From contig NZ_FQUU01000005.1 of NCBI RefSeq assembly GCF_900129295.1, positions 1 through 64,000 of the forward strand: a stretch of DNA of 64,000 nucleotides, given 5' to 3'. The stretch's first letter is position 1; every line of letters starts with the position of its first letter. Source of the DNA: Flavisolibacter ginsengisoli DSM 18119 (lineage in GTDB: Bacteria > Bacteroidota > Bacteroidia > Chitinophagales > Chitinophagaceae). The position numbers were made by a program, and so were the translations under genes. The notes under the pieces are model-generated. The model searched no databases. It saw only the letters and a program-made list of their open reading frames with translations, and was not told the DNA's origin. Shown in pieces: positions 26,822-36,501 of the stretch.

Positions 26822-26975
26822 ACGAGTATATTTTGTGTTTCGTGTATCATAGAAGGGTAATTAAGGCTGAGGTTTAAAAAAGCCATTAACATTTTTTAAC
26901 CTAATGGCGGAAAATAAGTGGAATCTATTAGGCATATAGGCCAAACACTATCTTAGGAAAAGAAGCGTTTTGCCC

Positions 26976-27012
26976 CAAAAAGAAGGGCATCATACCTAAG
27001 TATGATGCCCTT
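26976..27012 (-). terminator. Terminator of the PcrA/UvrD helicase gene
   Basis: A 12-bp perfect stem (26983-26994 with 27001-27012, 6-nt loop) is followed on the minus strand by CTTTTTGGGG. It lies 25 bases behind the helicase stop codon. Confidence 0.88.
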
Positions 27013-27037
27013 ATATAAAAAAATAATAAGTTGATTA

Positions 27038-29359
27038 TTAAGTTACTATCATCAGCTTCGCATAATTCAGCATGATCTTCTTTTCCCCATTCTCATCAAA
27101 CTTTATGGTGGCTACAGGATTGTGACTCGAACCCTCCAGTTTCAAGACCTCACCAAAACCAAACTTCTGGTGTTCCACCCGCATGCCCTGCTCCAGTTTT
27201 GTAATATCACTGGGAACAAAATTGGGAGAAGGTACATGTGCCACCTCTTTGGGCTTGTTATTTCCACTTAGTAAGGTGGACACAAAGGTCTTTTCCTTTG
27301 GTTCTGTTTTTGCACTGCCAAATCCCCGCTGCATTCTTTCAAAGGCAGAACCCATCATACCCTGTCCCGAATGGTTTTTTACACCTCCTCCCGCGAAGCT
27401 CTTATCAATGAATTCCATGGGTATTTCATCAATGAAGCGACTGGGATCATTCTGTTGTAGGTTGCCAAATTTATACCGGGTGTTGGCATAGCTTAGATAC
27501 AATGTTCCCTTTGCCCTTGTTACCGACACATAGAACAGCCTGCGCTCTTCTTCCAGTTCCTCCCTGGTATTAATGCTCATGGCATTGGGAAATAATCCTT
27601 CTTCAAGGCCGCCCACAAAGACAACAGGAAATTCCAGTCCCTTGGCAGCATGAATAGTCATTAGCTTCACGGTATCTGCATCTGGATCTTTCTGATCGGC
27701 ATCCGTTAGCAAAGTAATTTGTTGTAAATAGCCAGCAAGACTTTTATCTCCCACTTCGCCACTTTCTTCACTCATGGGTGTTTCAGTAAACTCCTTGATA
27801 GAGTTCAATAATTCCTGCACGTTTTCATAACGCTGAACCCCTTCGGTGCTTTTATCATTGAACAACTCCTTTACAAAGGCTGTTTGCTTTCCCACATGAA
27901 AAGCTATATCATAAGCATTCTTGGTAGGCAGCATGCTGTGAAAACTGCGGATCATCAGTACAAATTCTTCTATAGCCGTTAAGGTACCCGCCTTAAATCC
28001 AAACATCTGCGCATTCTCCAACACCTGCCACATGCTGATATTATTCTCATTGGCAGCCAGTATGGCCCTGTCAACAGATGTCTTGCCTATACCGCGTACA
28101 GGATAGTTGATGATGCGCTTTAAAGCTTCTTCATCCTTGGGATTGACAATGATCCTCAGGTAAGCTATATAATCTTTTATCTCTTTGCGCTGGTAGAATG
28201 AAATGCCTCCATAGATGGTATAGGGAATATTCATTCTTCTCAGGCTTTCTTCAAAAGAACGGCTCTGCGCATTGGTGCGGTATAATATAGCTACGTCCTT
28301 ATTGTTATGATGGTATCGCAGCTTTTGCTCCTGTATGGCATCCGCTACAAACTTCCCTTCATCGTTATCTGTCATGGTGCGCACCAGCTTGATCTTTTCA
28401 CCGGTAGCATTCTCTGTAAAAAGTGTCTTGGGTATCTGGCCTTTGTTGTTCTTGATGATCTCATTGGCAATACTCAATATGTTTTGCGTACTGCGGTAAT
28501 TCTGTTCCAGTTTTATCACCTTCACTTCATCATAATCCTTCTGAAACTGCAATATGTTTTGGATGGTAGCTCCACGGAAAGAATAAATGCTCTGGGCATC
28601 ATCACCTACCACGCAAACATTTTCATGCACAGCACCCAATAGCTTGATGATCTCGTACTGAGCCGGGTTAGTATCCTGGTACTCATCGATCAGGATGTAC
28701 TTGAACTTATGTTGGTACTTGTGCAATACTTCAGGGAAATGCTTTAGCAGTTCGTACATCTTGAACAGCAGGTCATCAAAATCCATGGCACCATTCTTAA
28801 AACACCGTTTACTGTAAGCATCGTAGATATGGCCGATCATGGGTCTGTTAGCCCTCATATCCTCCTGCTGCAGGTAATAGTCGGTCATGTATTCCTTTGG
28901 ACCAACCAGTGAATTCTTGGCAGATGAGATGCGATTATATACGGCATTGGGCTTATAATGCTGCACATCCAGGTTCAACTCATTCGTCACCGCTTTTACC
29001 ACGCTCTTGGCATCGTCTGTGTCATAGATGGTAAAGGCATTTGGATATCCTATGCGGTGTGCTTCGGCACGCATAATGCGGGCAAAGACACTGTGAAATG
29101 TTCCTATATATAGGTTGCGGGATTCACGGTTGCCAAGGATGTGGCCAATACGTTCCTTCATTTCGGCTGCTGCCTTATTGGTAAACGTCAGGGCCAGGAT
29201 ATTAAAAGCATCTACTCCCTGGGCCATCAGGTGTGCTATACGGGTGGTCAACACCTTTGTTTTGCCGCTTCCGGCGCCTGCCACTATCATTAGTGGGCCC
29301 TCGGTGGTCAATACAGCTTCACGCTGTCTATCATTCAATCCCTTCAAATAATCATGCAT
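27038..29359 (-). CDS. pcrA: UvrD/PcrA-type superfamily 1 DNA helicase
   Basis: A 773-residue 3'-5' helicase with Walker A 'AGAGSGKT' at residues 27-34, Walker B 'LIDEYQDTNPAQYEI', 'QNYRSTQNILSIANEII', 'VKLMTIHAAKGLEFPVVFVG' and 'EEERRLFYVSVTRA'. The C-terminal 'GMRVEHQKFGFGEVLKLEG' is the Tudor-like element of PcrA, which contacts RNA polymerase. It acts in repair, restart of replication and removal of RecA. The minus strand reads TACCTTCG four bases before the ATG, a near-consensus -7 box, so the messenger may be almost leaderless. Confidence 0.95.
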   Translation of the reverse strand: MHDYLKGLNDRQREAVLTTEGPLMIVAGAGSGKTKVLTTRIAHLMAQGVDAFNILALTFTNKAAAEMKERIGHILGNRESRNLYIGTFHSVFARIMRAEAHRIGYPNAFTIYDTDDAKSVVKAVTNELNLDVQHYKPNAVYNRISSAKNSLVGPKEYMTDYYLQQEDMRANRPMIGHIYDAYSKRCFKNGAMDFDDLLFKMYELLKHFPEVLHKYQHKFKYILIDEYQDTNPAQYEIIKLLGAVHENVCVVGDDAQSIYSFRGATIQNILQFQKDYDEVKVIKLEQNYRSTQNILSIANEIIKNNKGQIPKTLFTENATGEKIKLVRTMTDNDEGKFVADAIQEQKLRYHHNNKDVAILYRTNAQSRSFEESLRRMNIPYTIYGGISFYQRKEIKDYIAYLRIIVNPKDEEALKRIINYPVRGIGKTSVDRAILAANENNISMWQVLENAQMFGFKAGTLTAIEEFVLMIRSFHSMLPTKNAYDIAFHVGKQTAFVKELFNDKSTEGVQRYENVQELLNSIKEFTETPMSEESGEVGDKSLAGYLQQITLLTDADQKDPDADTVKLMTIHAAKGLEFPVVFVGGLEEGLFPNAMSINTREELEEERRLFYVSVTRAKGTLYLSYANTRYKFGNLQQNDPSRFIDEIPMEFIDKSFAGGGVKNHSGQGMMGSAFERMQRGFGSAKTEPKEKTFVSTLLSGNNKPKEVAHVPSPNFVPSDITKLEQGMRVEHQKFGFGEVLKLEGSSHNPVATIKFDENGEKKIMLNYAKLMIVT

Positions 29360-29561
29360 GCCGCGAAGGTAGTTTTTTGGGGTGGCTTTCCATGCAGGTA
29401 CTATCTTAAAAGAACAACAAAAACCTTCCCTTCAGAGGGCCTTTTTATATTTTAAACTGCAAGGATTCTGTAAAACATTGAATTTGTTTTTTAATCCCTT
29501 TATATCTCCGCCTGGCGCCATCTTAGATATATTAGTTTTAATACCTTGCCGTTCTCAATAC

Positions 29562-30092
29562 ATGGCTATGAACACAAATTTACCCGAGGTATGGCTGCGC
29601 GGGCCTGTCGAAAATATCCCTTCGCTATTGCAGCCGGCAGCACATGCAGTGATGCAGGCGCTTGAAGAAGTAAAAGCTATTATGCAGGATTTCCCCCATG
29701 AACTTTTATGGGTTAAGCCTGCGGGTGTGGCTTCTGTTGCCTTTCACCTACAACATATGGCGGGCGTACTGGATCGCCTGTCCACTTATGCCCGCAAGGA
29801 AATGCTTTCTCCGGAACAAATGAACTGGTTACAAGGTGAAGGGAAAGAAATAAACATTACGGTGGATGCACTCCTTGCCCGTTTGGAACATAATGTTCAA
29901 TTGTACCTGCAGCAATTGTCCAAAACCAGCGAGTCCTCGCTTACAGAATCAAGGACCATAGGAAGAAAAGCTTTACCTACAACGCACCTGGGATTGTTAT
30001 TTCATGCTGCAGAACATACACAAAGACACCTGGGGCAACTGCTGGTTACCGCAAGGGTGGTAAAAGCCAACTATAGTAACAGGCAAACATAA
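29562..30092 (+). CDS. DinB family protein
   Basis: About 176 residues of a four-helix bundle, DinB/YfiT type. The helix 'SVAFHLQHMAGVLDRLSTYA' and the later 'HLGLLFHAAEHTQRHLGQLL' carry the spaced His residues that bind a metal in this family. Many members are thiol transferases using mycothiol or bacillithiol, and others have no known activity. The frame is open 180 bases further upstream, but that part is not conserved-looking; ATG at 29562 or 29568 is preferred. Confidence 0.85.
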   Translation: MAMNTNLPEVWLRGPVENIPSLLQPAAHAVMQALEEVKAIMQDFPHELLWVKPAGVASVAFHLQHMAGVLDRLSTYARKEMLSPEQMNWLQGEGKEINITVDALLARLEHNVQLYLQQLSKTSESSLTESRTIGRKALPTTHLGLLFHAAEHTQRHLGQLLVTARVVKANYSNRQT

Positions 30093-30192
30093 AGTGAAAG
30101 ATTATCCAAAGCTGCCCTTAATAATGGCTATTGGCACTCTTAACAACCTGCCTCATCGGTTTTAACGGCATAACCTTTGTAAAATCAAGGGT

Positions 30193-31818
30193 ATGAAAAA
30201 GATGATAGGTGTAATAGTGGCAGCAGCTTTACTAAGTTCCTGCACACAGGTGGCTGGTTGGTTTGGCAATACAACAGACAGTACTACCCACAAAGAAATT
30301 GACAGCAGCTCATATGCTGCGTTTAGAGATGAAACTATCACACAGGCCAATGCCTATTCCGATATGTTCCTGGATAGTGCAGCAGTAGCATCATATATTC
30401 AAAAAGAAAAGCTCAGCGACTCCGCTGCAAGGGACTTACGCAATTTTTACCTGGTCCGCAACTATCAGTATGCCTGGTTTACTTCGCAGGGAATGACTGA
30501 ACAGGCAAGGGCAATGTGGAATTTATATGCAGGCGATTCAAGTAATGCTGACAAAAGGCTGAAGGCTCATATTGATAGCCTGATGCAGAATGATTCATTA
30601 CAATTAAACAGGGGCGATTCTTCTTTTGCTCAGACTGAGCTTGATATGACCAGGCAGCTGGTACAATATGCAGCCAGGCAGGACAGCGGTTTGATTACAA
30701 GTGAAAATATTTATTACCTGGTGCCTGCTAAAAAACAGGATGTGATGCAATTGGCTGATTCTATCCTGCACAGGGAAAAGGATTCAGCACAATATGCCAA
30801 TAACAAGGCATACAATGCACTAAAACAACAATTGGCTATTTATTACAAAGCAGCATCCGATAGCTCCTTAAAGAATATTTCCATTCGTTCGGAGAAATTA
30901 AAAAAAGGAAGTACTACGCCCCAGGTGGTCGTAATAAAAAAACGATTGGCAGCAACCGGGGATTATGTAACTACAGATACATCTTCAAAATTTAATGACT
31001 CACTGGAAACAGCCATTAAAGACTTCCAATATAGGAATGGATTAATGCCAACCGGTGTGGTGAATGATTCATTGGTGCAGGTGTTGAATGTGCCTTTAAA
31101 GCAAAGAGTAGAGCAGATACTGGTGAACCTCAACCGTACTTTATGGATGCGACCAATGAATGACAGCAATCGCATCATGGTCAACATTCCTTCCTTGATG
31201 CTGTATGCTATTGAAGATAGCGGAAAGGTATTCGAGATGCCTGTCATTGTAGGTAAAGAAGGTACCAGCACATTAATGTTCAGCGGTGATATCAGCGAGA
31301 TCGTATTTAACCCGGTATGGCATATACCGCAAAGCATAGTTGAAAAGGAAATAATGCCTAAAATGAAAGCTGACCCTAAGTACCTGGAGAAAAATAATAT
31401 GCAGGTCGTCAGCAATAAAGACAGTGTTCCTGAGATCAAACAGTTGCCAGGTATGAAAAACTCTTTAGGGCAGGCAAAATTCCTCTTCCCTAATCGCTAC
31501 GATATCTACCTGCACGATACACCTGACAAATCCTTGTTTGCTAAAAAGGATAGGGCTTTGAGTCATGGTTGCATACGTGTGGCAGATGCGAAAAAGTTGG
31601 CAGCATACCTGTTAAGAGACCAGGGTGATTGGTCTGCTACAAAGATTGAACAGGTGATGAAGGGTAATAATGAACAGCATGTGGCAGTAAAGCAAAAGGA
31701 ACCTGTATATATTACCTATTTCACAGCCTGGGTGGACGAGAAGGGTAAAATGAACTTCAGGAATGATGTCTACGGGCACGATAAAGAAACAGGAGAAAGA
31801 ATGTTCACTTCAATGTAA
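30193..31818 (+). CDS. L,D-transpeptidase (YcbB/LdtD-like) lipoprotein
   Basis: A 541-residue protein with lipobox 'ALLSSCTQ' (Cys at about residue 17). A helical scaffold region follows, then a peptidoglycan-binding domain at about 235-300 and the YkuD catalytic domain at about 315-505. The active-site motif 'LSHGCIRVADA' holds the nucleophile Cys460, with His458 and Gly459 in place. The layout matches E. coli LdtD, which forms 3-3 cross-links in peptidoglycan. It is a single gene closed by a strong terminator. Confidence 0.93.
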   Translation: MKKMIGVIVAAALLSSCTQVAGWFGNTTDSTTHKEIDSSSYAAFRDETITQANAYSDMFLDSAAVASYIQKEKLSDSAARDLRNFYLVRNYQYAWFTSQGMTEQARAMWNLYAGDSSNADKRLKAHIDSLMQNDSLQLNRGDSSFAQTELDMTRQLVQYAARQDSGLITSENIYYLVPAKKQDVMQLADSILHREKDSAQYANNKAYNALKQQLAIYYKAASDSSLKNISIRSEKLKKGSTTPQVVVIKKRLAATGDYVTTDTSSKFNDSLETAIKDFQYRNGLMPTGVVNDSLVQVLNVPLKQRVEQILVNLNRTLWMRPMNDSNRIMVNIPSLMLYAIEDSGKVFEMPVIVGKEGTSTLMFSGDISEIVFNPVWHIPQSIVEKEIMPKMKADPKYLEKNNMQVVSNKDSVPEIKQLPGMKNSLGQAKFLFPNRYDIYLHDTPDKSLFAKKDRALSHGCIRVADAKKLAAYLLRDQGDWSATKIEQVMKGNNEQHVAVKQKEPVYITYFTAWVDEKGKMNFRNDVYGHDKETGERMFTSM

Positions 31819-31835
31819 AGGTTTACCTGGTATGT

Positions 31836-31882
31836 AAAAAACGGTTACAGGAGTTTTCTAATTTCCTGTAACCGTTTTTTAT
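31836..31882 (+). terminator. Rho-independent terminator after the L,D-transpeptidase gene
   Basis: A 17-bp complementary pair (31836-31852 with 31864-31880), including A and T flanks, encloses an 11-nt loop and ends in a T-run. The A-run on the left means it could also work from the other strand, but no minus gene reads into it. Confidence 0.93.
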
Positions 31883-31919
31883 TCTCTTATCTCAAGTAAC
31901 TTCATCCATATTTATTCTT

Positions 31920-33035
31920 ATGAAGTTTATTACCTCCTTTTTATTTCTTATGATATCTATGCATGCAATGGCTCAGAATAAAACCTATATGCTTGTAGGC
32001 ACTTACACATCCGGAAAGAGTGTAGGCATCTATGTATATGAATTCAACACGAATACGGGAGCTATTCGTTTGGTTGATTCCAGCGCTACTTCCAACCCAT
32101 CTTACCTGGCCGTATCCCCTGATCAAAGGATTGTGTATGCTGTCAATGAAGATGCTACCCCTGGTGTAGGGGGTAAAGTATCAGCATTCCAGTTCAATAA
32201 AAAGAATGGACATTTAACGCTGGTGAACCAGGTTCGTTCCATGGGAGATCACCCATGCTATGTAGCCGTTGACAAAACAGGAAAATGGGTAGCTGTTGGC
32301 AATTATAGCTCTGGCAGCCTTGCCGTATTTCCTTCAACCCGGAATGGCAGCCTTGGATCGCCTGTTAGCACGGTTCATCATAGCGGTAGTGGTCCCAACA
32401 AGGACAGGCAGGAAAAAGCGCATGTGCATTCTACTGTATTCACTCCAGATAATAAATACCTGGTTGTATCGGATTTGGGCACGGATAAGGTAACCCTGTA
32501 TCCTTTTAGTCAAAGCAGGGGCACGCTTGACTCTGCCAGGAAGTTTGTTATTGACATGCCCGGGGGCTCAGGGCCAAGGCATTTTATCTTTCATCCCAAT
32601 GGTAAATGGGGTTACCTGGTGCAGGAATTATCAGGTAATGTTACCCTTTTTGATTATGCTAAGGGTAAGCTGAAAGAAAGACAAACAATAAGTTCCCTGC
32701 CTGCAGGGTTTAATAAATCTTTTACCAGCGCAGACATACACATCTCTTCGGATGGCCAATACCTCTATACCTCCACAAGAGATAAGGCCAATACCATTGC
32801 CATATTTAAAATAAACGCTAAAACCGGGCAACTGCGCCTGATATCCCAACAGGAAACTTTGGGAAATACACCACGCAATTTCAACCTTGACCCTTCTGGT
32901 AATTTTCTTTTAGCTGCCAATCAGAACTCTGATAACATTGTCATTTTCCGCAGGAATCCAAAAACAGGTTTATTAAGAGACACTGGGCATCGTGTGCAGG
33001 TGGGTAATCCTGTCTGTATTAAATGGGTGCAATAA
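31920..33035 (+). CDS. Lactonase family beta-propeller protein (6-phosphogluconolactonase-like), exported
   Basis: A 371-residue protein with a signal peptide ending 'MISMHAMAQ' (residue 19). The rest is a seven-bladed propeller of the YbhE/Pgl type: 'LVGTYTSGKSVGIYVYEF', 'NPSYLAVSPDQRIVYAVNE', 'HVHSTVFTPDNKYLVVSDLG' and 'GSGPRHFIFHPNGKWGYLVQ'. The cytoplasmic E. coli homologue hydrolyses 6-phosphogluconolactone. Export here argues for another lactone or an unknown sugar-related substrate. Confidence 0.88.
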   Translation: MKFITSFLFLMISMHAMAQNKTYMLVGTYTSGKSVGIYVYEFNTNTGAIRLVDSSATSNPSYLAVSPDQRIVYAVNEDATPGVGGKVSAFQFNKKNGHLTLVNQVRSMGDHPCYVAVDKTGKWVAVGNYSSGSLAVFPSTRNGSLGSPVSTVHHSGSGPNKDRQEKAHVHSTVFTPDNKYLVVSDLGTDKVTLYPFSQSRGTLDSARKFVIDMPGGSGPRHFIFHPNGKWGYLVQELSGNVTLFDYAKGKLKERQTISSLPAGFNKSFTSADIHISSDGQYLYTSTRDKANTIAIFKINAKTGQLRLISQQETLGNTPRNFNLDPSGNFLLAANQNSDNIVIFRRNPKTGLLRDTGHRVQVGNPVCIKWVQ

Positions 33036-33156
33036 CAGGATCTCTAATAACCAGAGTGCAAAAAATACCCATAAGTAGGTATTTCCCAGGCTTATATAAG
33101 ACCCTAACTTGCAGCTAACACTTTATCTCTGATTCATTTATTTTCTCTTGTTCAGT

Positions 33157-33189
33157 AAAGGCAAGGCCACCAGGCTTTGCCTTTTTTTT
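33157..33189 (+). terminator. Rho-independent terminator after the lactonase gene
   Basis: A 12-bp stem (33157-33168 with 33173-33184, one G-U pair, 4-nt loop) runs directly into eight or more T. It lies about 120 bases after the lactonase stop and 45 bases before the SDR start. Confidence 0.88.
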
Positions 33190-33233
33190 GCGCCTAGCAT
33201 AACTATTGCTGCAATCTATCAAAAGGAAATAGT

Positions 33234-34121
33234 ATGAACAGATTGAAAGACAAAGTTGCCATCGTAACCGGTGGAGGTACTGGCATTGGCGAAGCCATCT
33301 GTAAAAAATTTGCAAGGGAAGGTGCCAAGGTCATTGTAAGCGGCTTTCCTGAAGACCCGGTACATGATGTAGTCAGGGAGATCATGACTGAGGGTGGAGA
33401 TGCTTCACCATTTATTGCCGACATCTCTGTTGAAGACAATGCCATGCGTTGTGTAGAGTTTGCCGTTAACACCTATGGAAAGCTGGATATACTCATAAAT
33501 AATGCAGGTGTATTTCCTGTAATGGCCGAGATTCAGAATTATCCAATAGATGCTTTTGAATACCTGATAAAGAACAATATCCGTTCAGCATTTTTGATGA
33601 CACGCTATGCCATACCGGAGCTTAAAAAAACAAAGGGTTGCATTGTATCTGCCGGGTCAGAATCTGGCAAATTGGGATTGGGTGAAAATTCTGTTTATGG
33701 TGGTACAAAAGGCTGGATGCATGCCTTTACAAGAGGCGTGGCAGTAGAGCAGGCTAAATATGGCATCAGGGCCAATTGCGTATGCCCGGGCGCCATTGAC
33801 ACGGCGTGGACACATAAAGAAACAGGGCCTATGAAGGCCAAGCATGAGCAAATGATCATTGCCGGTACGCCCATGGGCAGAAGAGGCACGCCGGAAGAAA
33901 TTGCCAATGCCTATTTATTCCTGGCTTCAGACGAAGCGTCGTATGTAACAGGTGCATTGTTTTCTGTTGATGGAGGTATCACTATTTCCAAGGGGCCTGT
34001 TGGCAAGGAAGCGGAAAGTGAAGTTACCGAAGAGCCTAAGGGCGAATTGAACTTACACCATAGCATGGATGGGGCAACGAATATGTTAAGAGGCGTTCCA
34101 AGAGAAGTGCATCAGCCATAG
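33234..34121 (+). CDS. Short-chain dehydrogenase/reductase (SDR) family oxidoreductase
   Basis: A 295-residue classical SDR. The cofactor site is 'VTGGGTGIGEAICKKF', followed by 'ILINNAGVFPVM', the catalytic Ser in 'IVSAGSESGKLG', and the YxxxK pair in 'SVYGGTKGWMHAFTRG'. 'GAIDTAWTHKETGP' and 'ASYVTGALFSVDGGIT' complete the fold. The C-terminus has about 40 extra charged residues ending 'RGVPREVHQP'. NAD(P) preference and substrate cannot be read from sequence. Confidence 0.92.
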   Translation: MNRLKDKVAIVTGGGTGIGEAICKKFAREGAKVIVSGFPEDPVHDVVREIMTEGGDASPFIADISVEDNAMRCVEFAVNTYGKLDILINNAGVFPVMAEIQNYPIDAFEYLIKNNIRSAFLMTRYAIPELKKTKGCIVSAGSESGKLGLGENSVYGGTKGWMHAFTRGVAVEQAKYGIRANCVCPGAIDTAWTHKETGPMKAKHEQMIIAGTPMGRRGTPEEIANAYLFLASDEASYVTGALFSVDGGITISKGPVGKEAESEVTEEPKGELNLHHSMDGATNMLRGVPREVHQP

Positions 34122-34181
34122 CAAATCTATAATGCAGGGGATACTACTATCTCCGGCATCTTAAATGAAGATCGTGAAACT

Positions 34182-34430
34182 CTATTCTTCTGGTTCGTTA
34201 CCTGATACCTTTTCTGATGTGAATTGATTCTTTAAGTATTCATTGAAAAAAGAACCTGCAGATCCTTCGCATTCAATATACAATTGAAAGATCTTCCACA
34301 TCCTTGGAGGCACATCATAGTAGCGGTACACATTGCCAGAACGGAATTCGATCTCCATCGTTTTTTCCTTTTCATTATAATCTACCTTGTGAATGGTAGA
34401 AGACTTAGTAGTGAATACCGGCTTTGCCAT
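34182..34430 (-). CDS. KTSC domain-containing small protein
   Basis: An 82-residue protein whose core fits the KTSC domain: 'STIHKVDYNEKEKTMEIEF', 'SGNVYRYYDVPPRMW' and 'GSAGSFFNEYLKNQF'. The family is named after a fusion to lysyl-tRNA synthetase in some organisms and has no established function. A charged tail of about 12 residues follows. Confidence 0.88.
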   Translation of the reverse strand: MAKPVFTTKSSTIHKVDYNEKEKTMEIEFRSGNVYRYYDVPPRMWKIFQLYIECEGSAGSFFNEYLKNQFTSEKVSGNEPEE

Positions 34431-34470
34431 AAATAAGTGTGCATAAAAATTATACCAGCGAATTATTTAT

Positions 34471-36192
34471 TTACCACTTTAAAAGGAAAACTTCTGGAGT
34501 TGTCATGATGTTACTTTGGTTCCCTCCAGCCACATAGATATTGTTATTGACTGAAATGATAGATGCATTAGGAACAATATAATTTAATTTCCCTATCGAC
34601 CAGGATTTAGACACCAGGTTAAAAACATCAAATGTTTTTACATCAACATTCCAGCTGGGGAATCCAGGGAAAAAGATAATATTTTCACCAAATAATACTG
34701 AGTTTAATCCAGCTATTGGATTTGACAAACATGAAAAGCTTGAAGTTTGTGTTTCAACATCCCTGATCTCCACAAGTAAAGATTGCACGGCGGATGTAGA
34801 TGTTATTCCTGTAACTCCTCCAGCCCAATAGATATTTTTTTTGTCAACAGCAGATGCGAAAAACAACTTTCCTTCCTGTAAACTGGAGACTGACCATGAA
34901 TTAGAAACACCATCATAAATATCTATACGGTTAGATATATTATTATCTTTTGTTTTTCCGCCAGCAAAATAAATTTTGTTATTTATAGTAGTTCCGACAG
35001 CTGAAGCTCTTGCTTCACTCAATGAATCCATTGTCCAGGTGCCTGTCGTTGTATTAAGAATATCAATTCTGTTTGAAGGTTCATAATGGTTAAAGATCCA
35101 CTTGCTACCTCCGGCAAAAAAGATCTTATCGCCCATAGTCACACTGCAAATATTGCCTCTTGGTTCACTAAGCTCGGCTTTCGTCCAGGAATCGTTGTTT
35201 GCATCATATATATCGATCATCGAATGATTAATACCAGAGCCAAAGCCCCCGGCTATATAAATTTTATTTCCAGCAGTTGCTACACTCATATCCTGGCGAG
35301 GAATACTTAAATCAATATAAGACCAGGTATTAGTCATATAATCATAAATATCAACCCTGGAAGAAATTTTAAGAAGTGCATATTCATCGTAAGTAAACCC
35401 GCCGATAAAAAGTATTTTATTGCCGGCAGTTGCAGTTAGCATACCCATTCTCCCTGCAGAAAGCATTCCGATAGGCACTAATTGTGCATTAATAATGGGC
35501 CTGTTGGATGAGCAGGTAGGATTGAGAGTGGCGGATACCTGCACAGTATCACTAGAAGATAGACCTGCATTATCTGTAACGGTTAGTTCGAAAAGATAAG
35601 TGCCACCCGTTACATCATAAACCTTTGAACTTGCCTTCATTGGATCTGTAATATTGGTTTGATTGGCACCTCCAATTTGTTTCCATACATAGGATACAAT
35701 AGATCCATCGGGATCGTAAGATTGGCTTCCATCAATACTAACAGAATTAATCGGCTGAGTATACGTAATATCGGCACCAGCTTTAGCAACAGGTGGTTGG
35801 TTTATTTGTGATGAAATAGATACCCTGATTTGCATAGTATCAGCAGAACTTAAGCCTTCATTATCTGTTACTTTCAACTCCAGGTCATATATACCAGCTA
35901 TCATTCCCCTGAGCATTGTTACAACGGAATCGGGATGTGTAATTATCAACGAAGGGTTTGGTGAGACCACCCTCCATTTATAGGATACGATGAAACCATC
36001 AGGATCTTTGGAAGCTTTTCCGGTTATAGTTGTACTGTCTTTAGGAAGTATGACCAGTTGATCTATTCCTGCATCAGCGATTGGTGGTTTATTACCTGCA
36101 AGGCAGTGTTCACAAGAGTATTCTTTGGAACAGGAGTTAAAAACTGTTCCAAAAAAAACGGTCATTACAATGAATAAAAATCCTGGTTTCAT
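34471..36192 (-). CDS. Lipoprotein with PKD/REJ-like domains and a kelch propeller
   Basis: A 573-residue exported protein. The lipobox is 'TVFNSCSKE' (Cys at about residue 21). Two PKD-type beta-sandwich domains follow at about 35-125 ('PPIADAGIDQ', 'DPDGFIVSYKWRVV', 'YDLELKVTDNEGLSSADT') and 130-225 ('PPVAKAGAD', 'DPDGSIVSYVWKQI'). From about 240 to the end there are at least six kelch-type repeats with 'IYIAGGF', 'IFFAGGS', 'IYFAGGK' and 'IYVAGGN' strands, forming a propeller. It is probably a surface lipoprotein that binds sugars or proteins. Kelch units without catalytic residues argue against an enzyme. Confidence 0.85.
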   Translation of the reverse strand: MKPGFLFIVMTVFFGTVFNSCSKEYSCEHCLAGNKPPIADAGIDQLVILPKDSTTITGKASKDPDGFIVSYKWRVVSPNPSLIITHPDSVVTMLRGMIAGIYDLELKVTDNEGLSSADTMQIRVSISSQINQPPVAKAGADITYTQPINSVSIDGSQSYDPDGSIVSYVWKQIGGANQTNITDPMKASSKVYDVTGGTYLFELTVTDNAGLSSSDTVQVSATLNPTCSSNRPIINAQLVPIGMLSAGRMGMLTATAGNKILFIGGFTYDEYALLKISSRVDIYDYMTNTWSYIDLSIPRQDMSVATAGNKIYIAGGFGSGINHSMIDIYDANNDSWTKAELSEPRGNICSVTMGDKIFFAGGSKWIFNHYEPSNRIDILNTTTGTWTMDSLSEARASAVGTTINNKIYFAGGKTKDNNISNRIDIYDGVSNSWSVSSLQEGKLFFASAVDKKNIYWAGGVTGITSTSAVQSLLVEIRDVETQTSSFSCLSNPIAGLNSVLFGENIIFFPGFPSWNVDVKTFDVFNLVSKSWSIGKLNYIVPNASIISVNNNIYVAGGNQSNIMTTPEVFLLKW

Positions 36193-36322
36193 CCTGGCAT
36201 TTTAGGCATAATATTCTAGGGACTGGATCTGTAGCTTTTTCAGGATGACTTTAAAAAGAAGATATTGTAATTTATCAAAAAGAAGTAGTCTTAAAGTTCG
36301 GAAAATAAATTGATATGAGGAG

Positions 36323-36407
36323 CCTTTGCGTATTCTTTGCGTGGGTTCTCTCTTTGCGAACTTGGCGATACTCAGTAACGCAAAGAGTGCAAAGATGTCC
36401 GCAAAGG
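36323..36407. repeat. Imperfect inverted repeat built from 'ctttgcg' units
   Basis: The left arm (cctttgcg, then ctttgcgt, then tctttgcg) and the right arm (acgcaaag, tgcaaag, gcaaagg at 36378-36407) are complementary with interruptions, giving an 85-base element that can form a long stem. This kind of sequence occurs dispersed in many Bacteroidota intergenic regions. It lies between the kelch lipoprotein gene and the 200-residue protein gene. The role is unknown. Confidence 0.6.
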
Positions 36408-36501
36408 ACCGAAAAGATGAATACCAATAAAACATGCCTGCACCCATTAGTTCACTTAAGACCTAACGAACCAGAAACAAAAAACAAAAAACCAGAAACG
36501 C

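Noticed and set aside
29382-29561. 60-residue N-terminal extension of the DinB protein
   Set aside because: It has no DinB-like content and would cover the promoter region; ATG 29562 gives the usual family length.
36202-36447. 81-residue minus-strand frame between the kelch gene and the 200-residue protein gene
   Set aside because: It is read through the ctttgcg inverted repeat and shows no protein-like pattern.
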